64,000 bases of DNA from Shouchella shacheensis (lineage in GTDB: Bacteria > Bacillota > Bacilli > Bacillales > Bacillaceae_D): NCBI RefSeq assembly GCF_001484965.1, contig NZ_LLYY01000018.1, forward strand, positions 1-64,000, written 5' to 3'. The notes under the pieces are model-generated. The model had not been told where the DNA came from. It worked only from the letters and a program-made list of their open reading frames with translations, and made no database searches. Below are positions 55,515-64,000 of this stretch, piece after piece (within the stretch, counting starts at the first letter, position 1; each line of letters opens with the position of its first letter). Both the position numbers and the translations under genes were made by a program.

Positions 55515-56312
55515 TTGAGATTACTTTTTATTGGAGATGTGGTGGGTGCGCCAGGTCGTCACATGATCGAGACGCACTTAAAGTCGCTGAAGCAGCGGTA
55601 CAAACCTTCGCTTACAATTATTAACGGAGAGAATGCCGCTCATGGGAAAGGCATTACGAAAAAAATTTATAAAGGCTTTTTAGATGCAGGGGCGCAAATG
55701 GTGACACTTGGGAACCATGCCTGGGACAATCGAGACGTGTTCACGTTTATTGAGGAAGCCAAGTGGTTGGTTCGTCCCGCGAACTTCCCCGAAGGGACTC
55801 CTGGACACGGTTTCAATATTATGAAAGTGAATGAGTTAGAAATTGCAGTGGTAAATATTATCGGCCGCACCTTTATGTCGCAGGTGGATTGTCCCTTTCG
55901 CAAAATGGATCGAATCCTAGAAGTTGTGCAGAAACGGACACCATATATTTTTGTCGACTTTCATGCCGAAACAACGAGTGAGAAGCAGGCGATGGGCTGG
56001 TATTTGGACGGGCGTGTGACCGCCGTTGTTGGGACACATACACATGTGCAAACCGCCGATGAACGTATTCTCCCAAAAGGAACCGGCTATTTATCGGATG
56101 TCGGTATGACCGGCCCCTATGACGGGATCTTAGGGATGGAGCGAGAAGCTGTTTTGCATAAATTTCTCACAAGCCTTCCAGTCAGGTTTGAAGTAGCGAA
56201 CGGACGGGAACAATTAAATGGAGTCGTCATTGATGTCGATCGTAAAACCGGCCGTGCCACAAGAATGGAGCGCATTCAGATATCGGATGAAACCCCATTC
56301 CTCGAAACGTAG
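55515..56312 (+). CDS. ymdB: YmdB metallophosphoesterase (cyclic-nucleotide phosphodiesterase)
   Basis: 265-aa calcineurin-like enzyme; B. subtilis YmdB hydrolyses 2',3'- or 3',5'-cyclic nucleotides and influences biofilm formation. Motifs are GDVVG (residues 7-11), INGENAAHGKG, LGNHAWDN, and the terminal VVGTHTHVQTADE. TTG 55515 gives the family start MRLLFIGDVVG and follows AAAGAGGACT. Same place after rny as in B. subtilis. Confidence 0.94.
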   Translation: MRLLFIGDVVGAPGRHMIETHLKSLKQRYKPSLTIINGENAAHGKGITKKIYKGFLDAGAQMVTLGNHAWDNRDVFTFIEEAKWLVRPANFPEGTPGHGFNIMKVNELEIAVVNIIGRTFMSQVDCPFRKMDRILEVVQKRTPYIFVDFHAETTSEKQAMGWYLDGRVTAVVGTHTHVQTADERILPKGTGYLSDVGMTGPYDGILGMEREAVLHKFLTSLPVRFEVANGREQLNGVVIDVDRKTGRATRMERIQISDETPFLET

Positions 56313-56330
56313 GCTCCATCGCTCAACATT

Positions 56331-56359
56331 GCAGGAATATCCGTTACCGACTTGAAATA
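56331..56359 (+). promoter_or_regulatory. Candidate sigma-H promoter of spoVS
   Basis: GCAGGAATA (56331-56339) matches the sigma-H -35 (RNAGGAWWW) and CTTGAAATA (56351-56359), 11 bases later, is near the -10 (RNNGAATWW) with two mismatches. spoVS is sigma-H dependent in B. subtilis. Confidence 0.45.
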
Positions 56360-56388
56360 CAATGGGATAAGGCGTTTGCCTAGTGGAT

Positions 56389-56413
56389 GAGCCAAAAGTA
56401 GTGAGGCTCTCTT
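56389..56413 (+). terminator. Possible terminator after ymdB
   Basis: GAGCC (56389-56393) pairs with GGCTC (56405-56409), followed by TCTT. It is weak. Confidence 0.35.
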
Positions 56414-56498
56414 AATGAGTGTTTTAAACTCAAGAAGGGCTCTTCAGCTTTAATTCTAAGGTTTAGACGGCTTAACTCACTTCAGAGGAGGTATAGGA

Positions 56499-56759
56499 AT
56501 GGAAGTATTAAAAGTTTCAGCAAAGTCTACACCAAATTCTGTCGCAGGAGCATTAGCAGGAGTGATACGAGAGCGCGGCGCAGCAGAAATTCAAGCCATT
56601 GGAGCAGGGGCGTTGAACCAGTCCATTAAAGCGGTTGCGATTGCGCGGGGGTTCGTTGCACCGAGTGGCATTGACCTTATCTGTATTCCTGCGTTTACCG
56701 ATATTCAAATAGAGGGCGAAGAGCGCACGGCAATTAAGCTTATTATTGAACCCAGGTAA
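56499..56759 (+). CDS. spoVS: Stage V sporulation protein S
   Basis: 86-aa Alba-like nucleic-acid-binding protein needed for late sporulation. Very conserved: LKVSAKSTPNSVAGALAGVI, GAGALNQSIKAVAIARGFVA. ATG 56499 follows AGAGGAGGT. A candidate sigma-H promoter lies 150 bases upstream, and a bidirectional terminator separates it from tgl. Confidence 0.97.
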   Translation: MEVLKVSAKSTPNSVAGALAGVIRERGAAEIQAIGAGALNQSIKAVAIARGFVAPSGIDLICIPAFTDIQIEGEERTAIKLIIEPR

Positions 56760-56773
56760 TCAACGATACCATT

Positions 56774-56812
56774 AGACCCCCAAGCGTCAGTAGCAACGCT
56801 TGGGGGTCTTTG
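56774..56812. terminator. Bidirectional terminator between spoVS and tgl
   Basis: AGACCCCCAAGCGT (56774-56787) pairs perfectly with ACGCTTGGGGGTCT (56796-56809), 14 bp, between two convergent genes. T residues follow on the + side. Confidence 0.9.
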
Positions 56813-56820
56813 CTATGCCG

Positions 56821-57630
56821 TTAATAAAGGGAAAGACGGTTGTCAGTGTCTACACGGATCGCTCGAGATAAAGAAGAGACGGGCGTTTGACGGGAGAAGG
56901 TGCGGACAAAACGGAAATCTAGACGCGTGATTTGATTTTCCAAGTATGCGGAACGGTTCGAATAAGGCTTTCTTTTAAAGTTGAGTGTTTGAATGATTTG
57001 TTGACTGGAGGCAATGCCAATGCCATGGCCAAAGTACATATCATCATCTAGGATGATCGCATTTTCCCCTATCCAGGCAGGGTGGCGGCGGGCATCAACA
57101 TCAGGGTTGTTAAAATAAACGCAGTCTCCAATGAGAAAATCATGGCCCTCATAGGTTTTTAAATGAAGATCAGAGTCGTGCTCCCACGAATATAGGTAGA
57201 GACCCTGAAAAAGTTGGTTAAAGGAAGCTGTATCAATGGAATCAAGAACGGCTTTGTAGAAGACAATGATGATGGCCGTTGCGCATTCAAACCCGTAAGC
57301 TCGGCCGTTTGAAAAAATATCATTAATCGCCATTGATGGAGAGACTCCGGGGTTAATATAGAACGCTCCGTTTGGTGCCCGTCTCCAAAAACGAGGGTTG
57401 CACCTGGATCTGGCAAAGGTTTCGAAACTAGCGCCGCTTCGAAGCAAAGCAACAGAAGCGCGCGTAACGTTGAGGCGAATGGATAGCTCATAGGTTAACT
57501 GCGCGTACGATTGATAGGAATAGAGCGTATTGGACCCGGCAATGTCATAGAGAATCTTCAGTTCTGCAGGGGAAAACTGTTCGTCAGAGATTTGCGAGAC
57601 ATTCAGCGGTTTTTGGTCAATTTCAATCAT
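56821..57630 (-). CDS. tgl: Protein-glutamine gamma-glutamyltransferase (spore coat transglutaminase)
   Basis: Cross-links spore coat proteins (e.g. GerQ in B. subtilis) through glutamyl-lysine bonds. The 269-aa protein has the catalytic Cys in GFECATAIIIVFYKA, the downstream GDCVYFNNPD and GENAIIL blocks and the GHGIGIA segment, all typical of Tgl. It is some 24 residues longer at the C-terminus than B. subtilis Tgl (245 aa). It is the only gene on the - strand here; ATG at 57630 follows GTAGGTGAG. A sigma-K-like element lies upstream. Confidence 0.92.
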   Translation of the reverse strand: MIEIDQKPLNVSQISDEQFSPAELKILYDIAGSNTLYSYQSYAQLTYELSIRLNVTRASVALLRSGASFETFARSRCNPRFWRRAPNGAFYINPGVSPSMAINDIFSNGRAYGFECATAIIIVFYKAVLDSIDTASFNQLFQGLYLYSWEHDSDLHLKTYEGHDFLIGDCVYFNNPDVDARRHPAWIGENAIILDDDMYFGHGIGIASSQQIIQTLNFKRKPYSNRSAYLENQITRLDFRFVRTFSRQTPVSSLSRAIRVDTDNRLSLY

Positions 57631-57652
57631 TTCTGCTCACCTACTTTCATTT

Positions 57653-57661
57653 TATCCTATG
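57653..57661 (-). promoter_or_regulatory. Candidate sigma-K -10 element of tgl
   Basis: On the - strand, CATAGGATA matches the sigma-K -10 consensus CATANNNTA exactly, 22 bases before the tgl start. No good AC -35 is found at the usual spacing. Confidence 0.4.
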
Positions 57662-57716
57662 CTCAAACGTATGCCAATAAGCCGGAGAAAAACACCATTC
57701 TCTCGTTTCCTTGCCA

Positions 57717-57745
57717 TTGTGTTCTTGCCGCGTGACAGATATAAT
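57717..57745 (+). promoter_or_regulatory. Predicted sigma-A promoter of miaB-ymcA
   Basis: TTGTGT (57717-57722), 17-base spacer, TATAAT (57740-57745), 45 bases before miaB. Confidence 0.7.
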
Positions 57746-57790
57746 ATGATTGCAGCACTGGGTTAGGTTTGATGGAAGGGGTTTTAAAAA

Positions 57791-59401
57791 ATGACAAAGG
57801 ATAACCAAAACGAACGTCATCTGAATTCCGGAACGGACAAAAAATCCGCGCAAGGAACCAAGGACTATAGCAAGTATTTTGATTTCAGTGATGCACGTGT
57901 GATTTCTGAAGAAGAGGATAAACAAGTGATCAAGATAAAGGGTCGTGAAATTACGATTTACGATCAGCCAAACTATAAAGCGGGGCGAAAGCGTAAGCGT
58001 GAAGATGTGCAAGTCATTCGGCCGGACAATATGATTCCAGATGGACTTAAAGACCTGGGGAGAGGCAAAAAGTTTCTCATTCGCACCTATGGGTGCCAGA
58101 TGAACGTCCACGATTCCGAGAATATGTCTGGGCTTTTGCTAGAAATGGGCTTTGAAGAGACAAGCATGACAGAAGAAGCTGATGTGATTCTTTTAAACAC
58201 ATGCGCCATTCGAGAGAATGCGGAGAATAAAGTATTCGGTGAAATCGGTCACTTAAAGCCGTTGAAGCTAGAAAAACCAGAGCTGATCATCGGCGTGTGT
58301 GGCTGCATGTCGCAGGAAGAGTCCGTCGTCAATCGCATTATGCAAAAACATCAGCACATCGACTTGATCTTTGGCACACACAACATTCACCGCTTGCCTC
58401 ATCTTTTGCAAGACGCGATTTTTGGCAAAGAGATGGTGATTGAAGTATGGTCCAAGGAAGGCGACATCGTTGAGAACATGCCGCGGAAGCGTCAAAACAA
58501 AACACAGGCCTGGGTCAATATTATGTACGGCTGCGACAAATTTTGTACCTATTGTATTGTCCCGTATACACGCGGCAAAGAGCGGAGCCGTTTGCCAGAA
58601 GACATTATCGCTGAAGTGCGAGACCTTGCGCGTCTGGGCTACAAGGAAATTACTCTTCTTGGTCAAAACGTCAATGCGTACGGGAAAGATCTGCCGGGCG
58701 ACTACGGTGGTTTAGGCGACTTAATGGATGCGATTCACAAAATCGACATCCCGCGTGTTCGCTTTACAACAAGCCACCCACGTGATTTTGACGATCACTT
58801 GATTGATGTTCTCGCCCAAGGCGGCAACTTGGTGGAGCATATTCATCTGCCAGTTCAGCACGGCAATAGCGACATCTTGAAATTGATGGGCCGTAAATAC
58901 ACGCGAGAGCAATACTTGGAGTTAGCCGGAAAAATTAAAAAAGCGATTCCGAACGCCTCGTTCACAACCGACTTAATTGTGGGCTTCCCGAACGAAACCG
59001 AGGAGCAATTTGAAGAGACGCTCTCACTTGTGGAAGACATTCAGTTTGACGCAGCGTACACGTACATTTATTCCCCTCGCGAAGGGACGCCGGCGGCTCG
59101 AATGGAAGACAATGTGCCGAAGGACGTGAAGAAAAAGCGACTCGCCCGTTTAAACGCACTTGTCAACGAAATTTCGAACCAGAGAAACCTCGACTACCAA
59201 GACAAAGTGGTCGAAGTTCTGGTAGAAGGCGAAAGCAAGAAGAATCGGGACGTACTTGCTGGACGTACGCGCACGAACCGGCTCGTGAATTTTGTGGGCC
59301 CGAAAGCAAGCATCGGGGAAATTGTCTACGTTTATATTAAGGAAGCGAAAACCTGGTCTCTAGACGGGGAGCTCGTGGAAGCGGAGGTACATTCGTTGTG
59401 A
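57791..59401 (+). CDS. miaB: tRNA-2-methylthio-N6-dimethylallyladenosine synthase
   Basis: Radical SAM enzyme that methylthiolates i6A37 in tRNA, using two 4Fe-4S clusters. The 536-aa protein has an N-terminal extension of about 90 residues, then the UPF0004 domain with Cys in [14 protein letters not shown] and CGCMSQ, the radical SAM motif CDKFCTYC, and a C-terminal TRAM domain. ATG 57791 follows GGAAGGGG. It overlaps ymcA by four bases. YmcA, with YlbF and YaaT, is linked to MiaB-dependent modification in B. subtilis. Confidence 0.97.
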   Translation: MTKDNQNERHLNSGTDKKSAQGTKDYSKYFDFSDARVISEEEDKQVIKIKGREITIYDQPNYKAGRKRKREDVQVIRPDNMIPDGLKDLGRGKKFLIRTYGCQMNVHDSENMSGLLLEMGFEETSMTEEADVILLNTCAIRENAENKVFGEIGHLKPLKLEKPELIIGVCGCMSQEESVVNRIMQKHQHIDLIFGTHNIHRLPHLLQDAIFGKEMVIEVWSKEGDIVENMPRKRQNKTQAWVNIMYGCDKFCTYCIVPYTRGKERSRLPEDIIAEVRDLARLGYKEITLLGQNVNAYGKDLPGDYGGLGDLMDAIHKIDIPRVRFTTSHPRDFDDHLIDVLAQGGNLVEHIHLPVQHGNSDILKLMGRKYTREQYLELAGKIKKAIPNASFTTDLIVGFPNETEEQFEETLSLVEDIQFDAAYTYIYSPREGTPAARMEDNVPKDVKKKRLARLNALVNEISNQRNLDYQDKVVEVLVEGESKKNRDVLAGRTRTNRLVNFVGPKASIGEIVYVYIKEAKTWSLDGELVEAEVHSL

Positions 59402-59829
59402 GTGAGCTTTATACAAAGCAGGACATACGCGCAAAAGCCAAGGAGCTAGCATCTATGCTAGCACAGACGGAAGAAGTCGATTTTTTCAAGCGTGCAGAAG
59501 AACAGATTAATGAACATTTGAGGGTGCAGGAAATCATCGCCGCGATTAAGCGAAACCAAAAAGAAGCTGTGAACTTAAAGCATTACGGCAAAACAGAGGC
59601 GCTCAAGCAAGTGGAAGCCAAAATTGACGAGCTACACGAGGAGATCGACGCGATCCCGCTCGTACAGGAATTTAAGCGGAGCCAAGTTGATGTCAACGAG
59701 CTCCTGCAAATGATTACAAATACGGTGTCCAAAACGGTCACCGATGAAATCATTCGCTCGATGGACGGCGACGTCATGAGAGGAACAACGAAAAAAAGCC
59801 CGTTTCAAAACAGCGGCGGGTGCTCGTAA
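59398..59829 (+). CDS. ymcA: YmcA/RicA, RNase Y complex subunit
   Basis: 143-aa helical protein, same length as B. subtilis YmcA. With YlbF and YaaT it binds RNase Y and is needed for competence, biofilm formation and sporulation. Conserved sequence: [37 protein letters not shown] (adjacent blocks) and a C-terminal Cys. GTG 59398 overlaps the miaB stop (GTGA). Confidence 0.94.
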   Translation: MSELYTKQDIRAKAKELASMLAQTEEVDFFKRAEEQINEHLRVQEIIAAIKRNQKEAVNLKHYGKTEALKQVEAKIDELHEEIDAIPLVQEFKRSQVDVNELLQMITNTVSKTVTDEIIRSMDGDVMRGTTKKSPFQNSGGCS

Positions 59830-59843
59830 TAAGCGCAAAATAA

Positions 59844-59881
59844 GGTTCGTGAGAATTCAAGTTCTCACGAGCCTCTTTTTT
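59844..59881 (+). terminator. Terminator after ymcA
   Basis: GGTTCGTGAGAA (59844-59855) pairs along 12 positions with TTCTCACGAGCC (59862-59873), followed by TCTTTTTTT. Confidence 0.92.
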
Positions 59882-60193
59882 ATTTAGGTCAGCTCTTTCT
59901 CTAGTTCTAGTGCTAAGCGTACTTCTAGGCACCATTCCTATCAGTTGTTTTCAGATAGCGAGAAAGAAACAAAAGCCGTTGTTTGTAAGCATTCAGAAGG
60001 AAGTCCGATTTTTTGAAAGTCCAGCGGTCTAAAAGCAAAACGTCCTTCATACGCTGATAGAGAAATGTCTATGGTTTTAAAGAAATGTGTGGTGCACACT
60101 TGGAGACGAAGACGCATACGATGCACGAAGAACAACTAGGCGTTTGGCTATGCCCAGGGAAATAGTCAATTCGTGAAAATGGAGGTTAACAAG
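59882..60193 (+). other. Region between ymcA and cotE, no gene recognised
   Basis: About 310 bases without a supported gene; the only frames are short, on the - strand, and without ribosome-binding sites. CATACG occurs twice (about 60048 and 60115) and resembles part of sigma-E and sigma-K -10 elements, but no matching -35 was found. It ends in GGAGG before cotE. Confidence 0.4.
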
Positions 60194-60763
60194 ATGGCTG
60201 AAGCAAATCAAACGAATTACCGTGAAATCATTACGAAAGCTGTCTGCGGCAAAGGGCGCAAGTTTTCAGAAGCGACCCATCACATCCGACCGTCGGAGCC
60301 ACCGTCGAGTATACTTGGATGCTGGATTATCAATCATACCTATGAGTCTAAAAAGCGTGGCGATACGGTGGAGGTCAGCGGGACGTATGACATTAACGTT
60401 TGGTTCTCGTTTGTTAATAACACCAAGACGGACGTTGCGACGCAAACCGTTTCCTATACGGACATTGTTCCCCTTACGATGAGAGATGAGCATGTCATTT
60501 CCAAGGACCTCGATGTTCTTGCCAGAGCGGTTCAACAGCCAAACACGCTTGAAGCAACCATTGCCGAAAACGGTCGGCATGTGGATGTGCAAGTAGAGCG
60601 GGAGTTTATTGTTGAATGTATTGGAGAAACCAAATTAGCTGTAGCCGTCAACCCAGACGGACTCATCGATGAGTATCCGGTTGATGAATTAGACGAAGAA
60701 GTTGACGATGAAGAGTACGAACAAATTGATCCTCACTTCATGCATGAGGAAATGGAGAATTAA
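60194..60763 (+). CDS. cotE: Outer spore coat morphogenetic protein CotE
   Basis: Directs assembly of the outer spore coat. The 189-aa protein has the conserved YREIITKAVCGKGRKFSEATH (two joined parts), PSSILGCWIINH, the YDINVW core and a very acidic C-terminus (DELDEEVDDEEYEQ). ATG 60194 follows GGAGG (60181-60185); ATG 60173 is in frame but lies upstream of that site. Placed between ymcA and mutS as in B. subtilis. Confidence 0.96.
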   Translation: MAEANQTNYREIITKAVCGKGRKFSEATHHIRPSEPPSSILGCWIINHTYESKKRGDTVEVSGTYDINVWFSFVNNTKTDVATQTVSYTDIVPLTMRDEHVISKDLDVLARAVQQPNTLEATIAENGRHVDVQVEREFIVECIGETKLAVAVNPDGLIDEYPVDELDEEVDDEEYEQIDPHFMHEEMEN

Positions 60764-60770
60764 AGAAAAG

Positions 60771-60810
60771 CACCGGTTGACGCGTGGCGTTGGTCGGTGT
60801 TTGTTTTGTT
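60771..60810 (+). terminator. Terminator after cotE
   Basis: CACCG (60771-60775) pairs with CGGTG (60795-60799) with partly paired interior, then TTTGTTTTGTT. Confidence 0.6.
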
Positions 60811-60854
60811 CACTTCCAAAGTTCGCGCTTCTGGACGACCCGCCTTCGCCTTCC
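60811..60854 (+). repeat. Right-arm fragment of the palindromic repeat
   Basis: CTTCCAAAGTTCGCGCTTCT then GGACGACCCGCCTTCGCCTTCC: the usual right end, without a left arm; it directly precedes a full copy. Confidence 0.7.
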
Positions 60855-60859
60855 CGTGA

Positions 60860-60979
60860 TCTAGCTCCGGTGACTAGTGGCTCGAGGTTTCTTCACGATT
60901 TCAACGAAATCCAACTACGGGATTTCTTTTGAGATCGCTCCAGAACTTGTCGCCTCTGAGCAAGCCACTTCCGCCTTTC
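60860..60979 (+). repeat. Intergenic palindromic repeat, third terminal-stem type
   Basis: Starts TCTAGCTCCGGTGACTAGTG and ends GAGCAAGCCACTTCCGCCTTTC. Terminal AGTGGCT pairs with AGCCACT analogue (AAGCCACT), unlike types A and B; the centre GAAATCC/GGATTTC is the type A one and the CTCGAGGTTTCTTCACG flank the type B one. Confidence 0.82.
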
Positions 60980-60981
60980 TA

Positions 60982-60990
60982 TGCTATAAT
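60982..60990 (+). promoter_or_regulatory. Extended -10 promoter of mutS at the repeat edge
   Basis: TGC followed by TATAAT (60985-60990), two bases after the end of the repeat and 37 bases before mutS. No recognisable -35. Confidence 0.55.
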
Positions 60991-61027
60991 AACAAGATGA
61001 GATTTTGGAGGAGTTACGGGGGATCGT

Positions 61028-63643
61028 ATGACACAGCAAACGCCGATGATGAAGCAATATCTGGAGATTAAGGCGCAGTATGAGGATGCGTTTTTGTTTT
61101 TTCGCCTTGGTGATTTTTACGAGATGTTCAACGACGATGCATTGAAAGCCGCACAGGAGCTAGAGATCACGTTGACAGGCAGAGGACAGGGCGAGGATCG
61201 AATTCCGATGTGCGGGGTCCCGCATCATTCCGCTGAGGCCTATATAACACGGCTGATCGAAAAAGGCTATAAAATCGCAATTTGTGAGCAGGTGGAGGAC
61301 CCGCGAGAAGCGAAGGGCGTAGTGAGGCGAGAGGTGACGAAGCTTTTAACACCAGGCACACTGATGAACGGGAAGCTGCTTGCAGAAAAGGAAAACAACT
61401 ACATTGCGGCCCTGCTTGACGGTGGCGCAGGTACATATGGCATTGCCCGGTGCGATTTATCAACCGGGGAGGGGGCGGTCACACTTATCGATGGTGACTT
61501 TGCCGATGCGTATCAAGAGCTTTTAACAACGAGGGCCAAAGAAGTGATTGTCTCGGATACCATGACGCCTGAACAGCTTGAGAAACTCGAGGCAGACACG
61601 CTGTTTGTGGTCTCCTATCAGGAGAGGGCCAAACTTGGGGAGCGTTATGTTTCCCTTGTGGAAGGATTGGCACAGGAAGTGCTGCAAGAAACGTACGGGC
61701 TGCTCCTTAACTACTTGCTTAAAACACAGAAGCAGTCGCTTCACCATTTGCAGCCAGTGCACTATTATTCGGCGGATTCTTTCCTTAAAATGGATCCGCA
61801 CACCCGTCGCAATTTGGAGTTAACAGAGACGTTGCGAGAGAAGAAAAAGCAAGGTTCGCTACTTTCTGTGATTGATGAATCAGTCACAGCAATGGGTGGA
61901 CGTCTGCTTAGGCAGTGGCTCGAACGTCCACTCGTCGATAGAGAGCAAATTGAAGTGCGACAACATGTGCTTTCTTCCTTTCTACATGCTTATTTCGAAC
62001 GAGAGGCGCTTCGTGATTCTCTTAAAAACGTCTATGACATTGAGCGACTCGCGGCTAGAATCGCTTACGGGAGCGTCAATGCACGCGAACTTGTACAGCT
62101 GAAGCGATCGCTTGAATGTTTACCGGAAATTAAGCAGTCGCTGGAAGAGGTTGATCCTTCTCTGGCCGAGCGCTGGCTCGATCAGGAGCATCTCTTCCAA
62201 GAGCTTATTGATTTGCTTGAGGCGAGCCTCGTGGAGGACCCACCGATTTCCGTGACGGAAGGTGGGATGATTCGCCCCGGCTTCAGCGAAGAACTGGATA
62301 CGTACCGAGATGCCAGCCGGAATGGAAAACAGTGGATTGCTGAACTCGAACAAAAAGAACGAGAAGAGACAGGCATCCGCACGTTAAAAGTTGGCTACAA
62401 CCGTGTGTTTGGCTACTATATTGAAGTGACGAGGGCGAACACGCATCTGCTGGAAGAAGGGCGCTATCAGCGGAAGCAAACGCTCACCAATGCTGAGCGT
62501 TTCATCACTCCTGAATTAAAGGAAAAAGAGTCATTAATCCTTGAAGCGGATGAAAAAATGGTGGATCTTGAATACGCGCTCTTTGTCGATGTCCGCAAAG
62601 AAGTGGAAACGTATGTCGAGCAGTTGCAGGCACTTGCGGCATCCCTTAGTGAAATGGACGTTCTGGCAGGCTTCGCCGCAGTCAGTGAGCGACAGCACTA
62701 TGTAAAACCTGAGATTACAGATGCACGTCAAGTTGTGATCCAAGGCGGTCGGCACCCAGTGGTGGAAACGGTCATCAAACGCGGAAGTTATGTTAACAAT
62801 GATTTAAACATGGCTGAAGAGCGAGATATGCTCTTGATTACGGGGCCAAATATGGGTGGGAAAAGTACCTACATGCGCCAGCTGGCGTTAACGGTCGTCA
62901 TGGCACAAATCGGCTGTTTCGTTCCGGCGGATGAGGCGACGCTGCCGATTTTTGATCAGATTTTCACGCGCATCGGCGCGGCCGATGATTTAGCGAGTGG
63001 GCAAAGTACGTTCATGGTTGAAATGCTTGAGACGAAATACGCTCTCACGAAAGCTACGCCGCATAGTTTGATCATTTTGGATGAAATCGGACGGGGAACG
63101 TCCACGTATGACGGAATGGCCCTCGCACAGGCCATCATCGAATACATTGATGCCTCCATCGGGGCAAAAACCCTGTTTTCAACGCACTATCATGAACTGA
63201 CTGCACTGGCCGATTTGTTAGCTGGACTTCACAATGTTCATGTCTCCGCCGCTGAAGAAGAGGGTAGAGTGGTTTTCTTGCATAAAGTCATTGACGGGGC
63301 CGCTGACCGAAGCTATGGCGTCTATGTAGCCGAACTTGCCGGTCTTCCTCATGAAGTAACTGCTCGTGCTGAAGAATTGCTCGGAACGCTGGAGTCGACA
63401 AACAACGAGCTTGCGGCATCGCAGGAAGAGTCGGTACCTAGTGTGAGAGAGAAAAAGACGGAGCCAGATACGCAGCTAACGCTATTTCAGCTGGACGAAC
63501 CCGAAAAAAAAGAACCCAAGCGAAGCAAAAGCGGAGAGCGGGTACTGCAAAAGCTGGAGGATGTCGATGTCATGCACACTTCTCCATTTCAGGCACTTGA
63601 ACTGCTTTCTGCTTGGCAGAAAGACCTTCGAAAGAAGCGTTAA
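61028..63643 (+). CDS. mutS: DNA mismatch repair protein MutS
   Basis: Recognises mismatches and starts repair with MutL. The 871-aa protein has the mismatch-reading [11 protein letters not shown] (Phe-X-Glu motif), a connector and lever region, Walker [13 protein letters not shown] (near residue 605), Walker [11 protein letters not shown] and [10 protein letters not shown]-terminal linker carries QLTLF, which fits a beta-clamp binding motif. ATG 61028 follows GGAGGAG-like AGGAGTTACGGGGG. Fifteen bases separate it from mutL. Confidence 0.97.
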   Translation: MTQQTPMMKQYLEIKAQYEDAFLFFRLGDFYEMFNDDALKAAQELEITLTGRGQGEDRIPMCGVPHHSAEAYITRLIEKGYKIAICEQVEDPREAKGVVRREVTKLLTPGTLMNGKLLAEKENNYIAALLDGGAGTYGIARCDLSTGEGAVTLIDGDFADAYQELLTTRAKEVIVSDTMTPEQLEKLEADTLFVVSYQERAKLGERYVSLVEGLAQEVLQETYGLLLNYLLKTQKQSLHHLQPVHYYSADSFLKMDPHTRRNLELTETLREKKKQGSLLSVIDESVTAMGGRLLRQWLERPLVDREQIEVRQHVLSSFLHAYFEREALRDSLKNVYDIERLAARIAYGSVNARELVQLKRSLECLPEIKQSLEEVDPSLAERWLDQEHLFQELIDLLEASLVEDPPISVTEGGMIRPGFSEELDTYRDASRNGKQWIAELEQKEREETGIRTLKVGYNRVFGYYIEVTRANTHLLEEGRYQRKQTLTNAERFITPELKEKESLILEADEKMVDLEYALFVDVRKEVETYVEQLQALAASLSEMDVLAGFAAVSERQHYVKPEITDARQVVIQGGRHPVVETVIKRGSYVNNDLNMAEERDMLLITGPNMGGKSTYMRQLALTVVMAQIGCFVPADEATLPIFDQIFTRIGAADDLASGQSTFMVEMLETKYALTKATPHSLIILDEIGRGTSTYDGMALAQAIIEYIDASIGAKTLFSTHYHELTALADLLAGLHNVHVSAAEEEGRVVFLHKVIDGAADRSYGVYVAELAGLPHEVTARAEELLGTLESTNNELAASQEESVPSVREKKTEPDTQLTLFQLDEPEKKEPKRSKSGERVLQKLEDVDVMHTSPFQALELLSAWQKDLRKKR

Positions 63644-63657
63644 AGGAGTGTTCACTT

Positions 63658-64000
63658 ATGGCGAAAATTCACAAGCTGGATGATGCGCTGTCCAACAAGA
63701 TTGCAGCGGGGGAAGTTGTGGAGCGACCCGCTTCGATTGTGAAAGAGCTTGTTGAAAATGCCTTAGACGCTGGCAGCAGTACGATTCTCGTAGAAATGGA
63801 GGAAGGCGGGCTACGCTCGATCCGGGTTGTGGATAATGGCTCAGGCATTGAAACTGAAGATGTGGAGACGGCTTTTTTGCGGCACGCGACATCGAAAATT
63901 CGTCTCGACCGTGACCTGTTTAAAATAAAAACACTCGGCTTTCGCGGGGAAGCCCTTCCAAGTATCGCCTCTGTCTCCCGCGTGGAGTTTCAAACAAGTA
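63658..64000 (+). CDS. mutL: DNA mismatch repair protein MutL, N-terminal part (runs off the window)
   Basis: First ~114 residues of MutL. The GHKL ATPase motifs are visible: [11 protein letters not shown] (motif I), VVDNGSGIE (II) and [11 protein letters not shown] (III). ATG 63658 follows AAAGGAG. The 3' end is outside the window. Cotranscribed with mutS. Confidence 0.96.
   Translation, partial: MAKIHKLDDALSNKIAAGEVVERPASIVKELVENALDAGSSTILVEMEEGGLRSIRVVDNGSGIETEDVETAFLRHATSKIRLDRDLFKIKTLGFRGEALPSIASVSRVEFQTS

Noticed and set aside
56821-57491. A 110-codon overlapping frame on the - strand inside tgl
   Set aside because: It is a shadow of tgl in another frame, has no ribosome-binding site and no recognisable domain.
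59941-60135. A 64-codon - strand frame in the ymcA-cotE gap
   Set aside because: There is no ribosome-binding site and no family resemblance; the composition looks non-coding.
21600-60985. Repeats considered as insertion sequences
   Set aside because: No transposase gene or clear target-site duplication is associated; elements are too short to be autonomous.

Overview
The window is a chromosomal segment from a spore-forming, low-to-moderate GC member of the Bacillaceae. Its gene order follows the Bacillus subtilis rpsB-to-mutL region almost gene for gene. Sporulation genes (dpaAB, spoIIIE, spoVS, cotE, tgl), PolC-type replicase, RNase Y, RNase J2 and YmcA all point to Bacillus sensu lato. 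Differences from B. subtilis suggest an outlying genus, perhaps an alkaliphilic one of the Alkalihalobacillus/Shouchella type: an intergenic repeat family, a DEAD-box helicase between cinA and recA, and a split SbcCD-like operon where pbpX would be. The genus is an inference. Almost every gene is on the + strand; only tgl is on the - strand.

Layout. 1-6.3 kb: rpsB, tsf, pyrH, frr, uppS, cdsA, dxr (translation, UMP kinase, lipid and isoprenoid synthesis). 6.4-13.7 kb: rseP, proS, polC. 13.8-21.6 kb: the rimP-nusA-ylxR-ylxQ-infB-ylxP-rbfA-truB-ribF cluster, then rpsO. 22-27.3 kb: pnp, ylxY, mlpA, ymxH. 27.4-32.3 kb: dpaA-dpaB (spore dipicolinate synthase) and asd-dapG-dapA, which together feed lysine, diaminopimelate and dipicolinate synthesis. 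33-39.2 kb: rnjB, tepA, ylzJ, spoIIIE/ftsK, a GntR regulator. 39.2-44.8 kb: ymfF, ymfH, ymfI, ymfJ, ymfK and a RodZ-like ymfM. 45-50 kb: pgsA, cinA, a DbpA/CshA-like RNA helicase, recA with a LexA box. 50.2-53.6 kb: a three- or four-gene operon encoding an Mre11/SbcD-like nuclease and a Rad50/SbcC-like ATPase split into separate polypeptides at the zinc hook. 53.7-60.8 kb: rny, ymdB, spoVS, tgl (-), miaB, ymcA, cotE. 61-64 kb: mutS and the start of mutL, which runs off the window.

The two most unusual things are: (1) a family of about 120-bp imperfect-palindromic repeats, at least 14 full or partial copies between 21.6 and 61 kb, nearly all just downstream of operon terminators, with terminal stems that differ between copies yet remain complementary; and (2) the split Rad50-like operon next to recA. 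Starts were chosen from ribosome-binding-site spacing and family N-termini, and differ in many cases from the longest possible frame. No tRNA, rRNA, CRISPR array, transposase or prophage integrase was seen.
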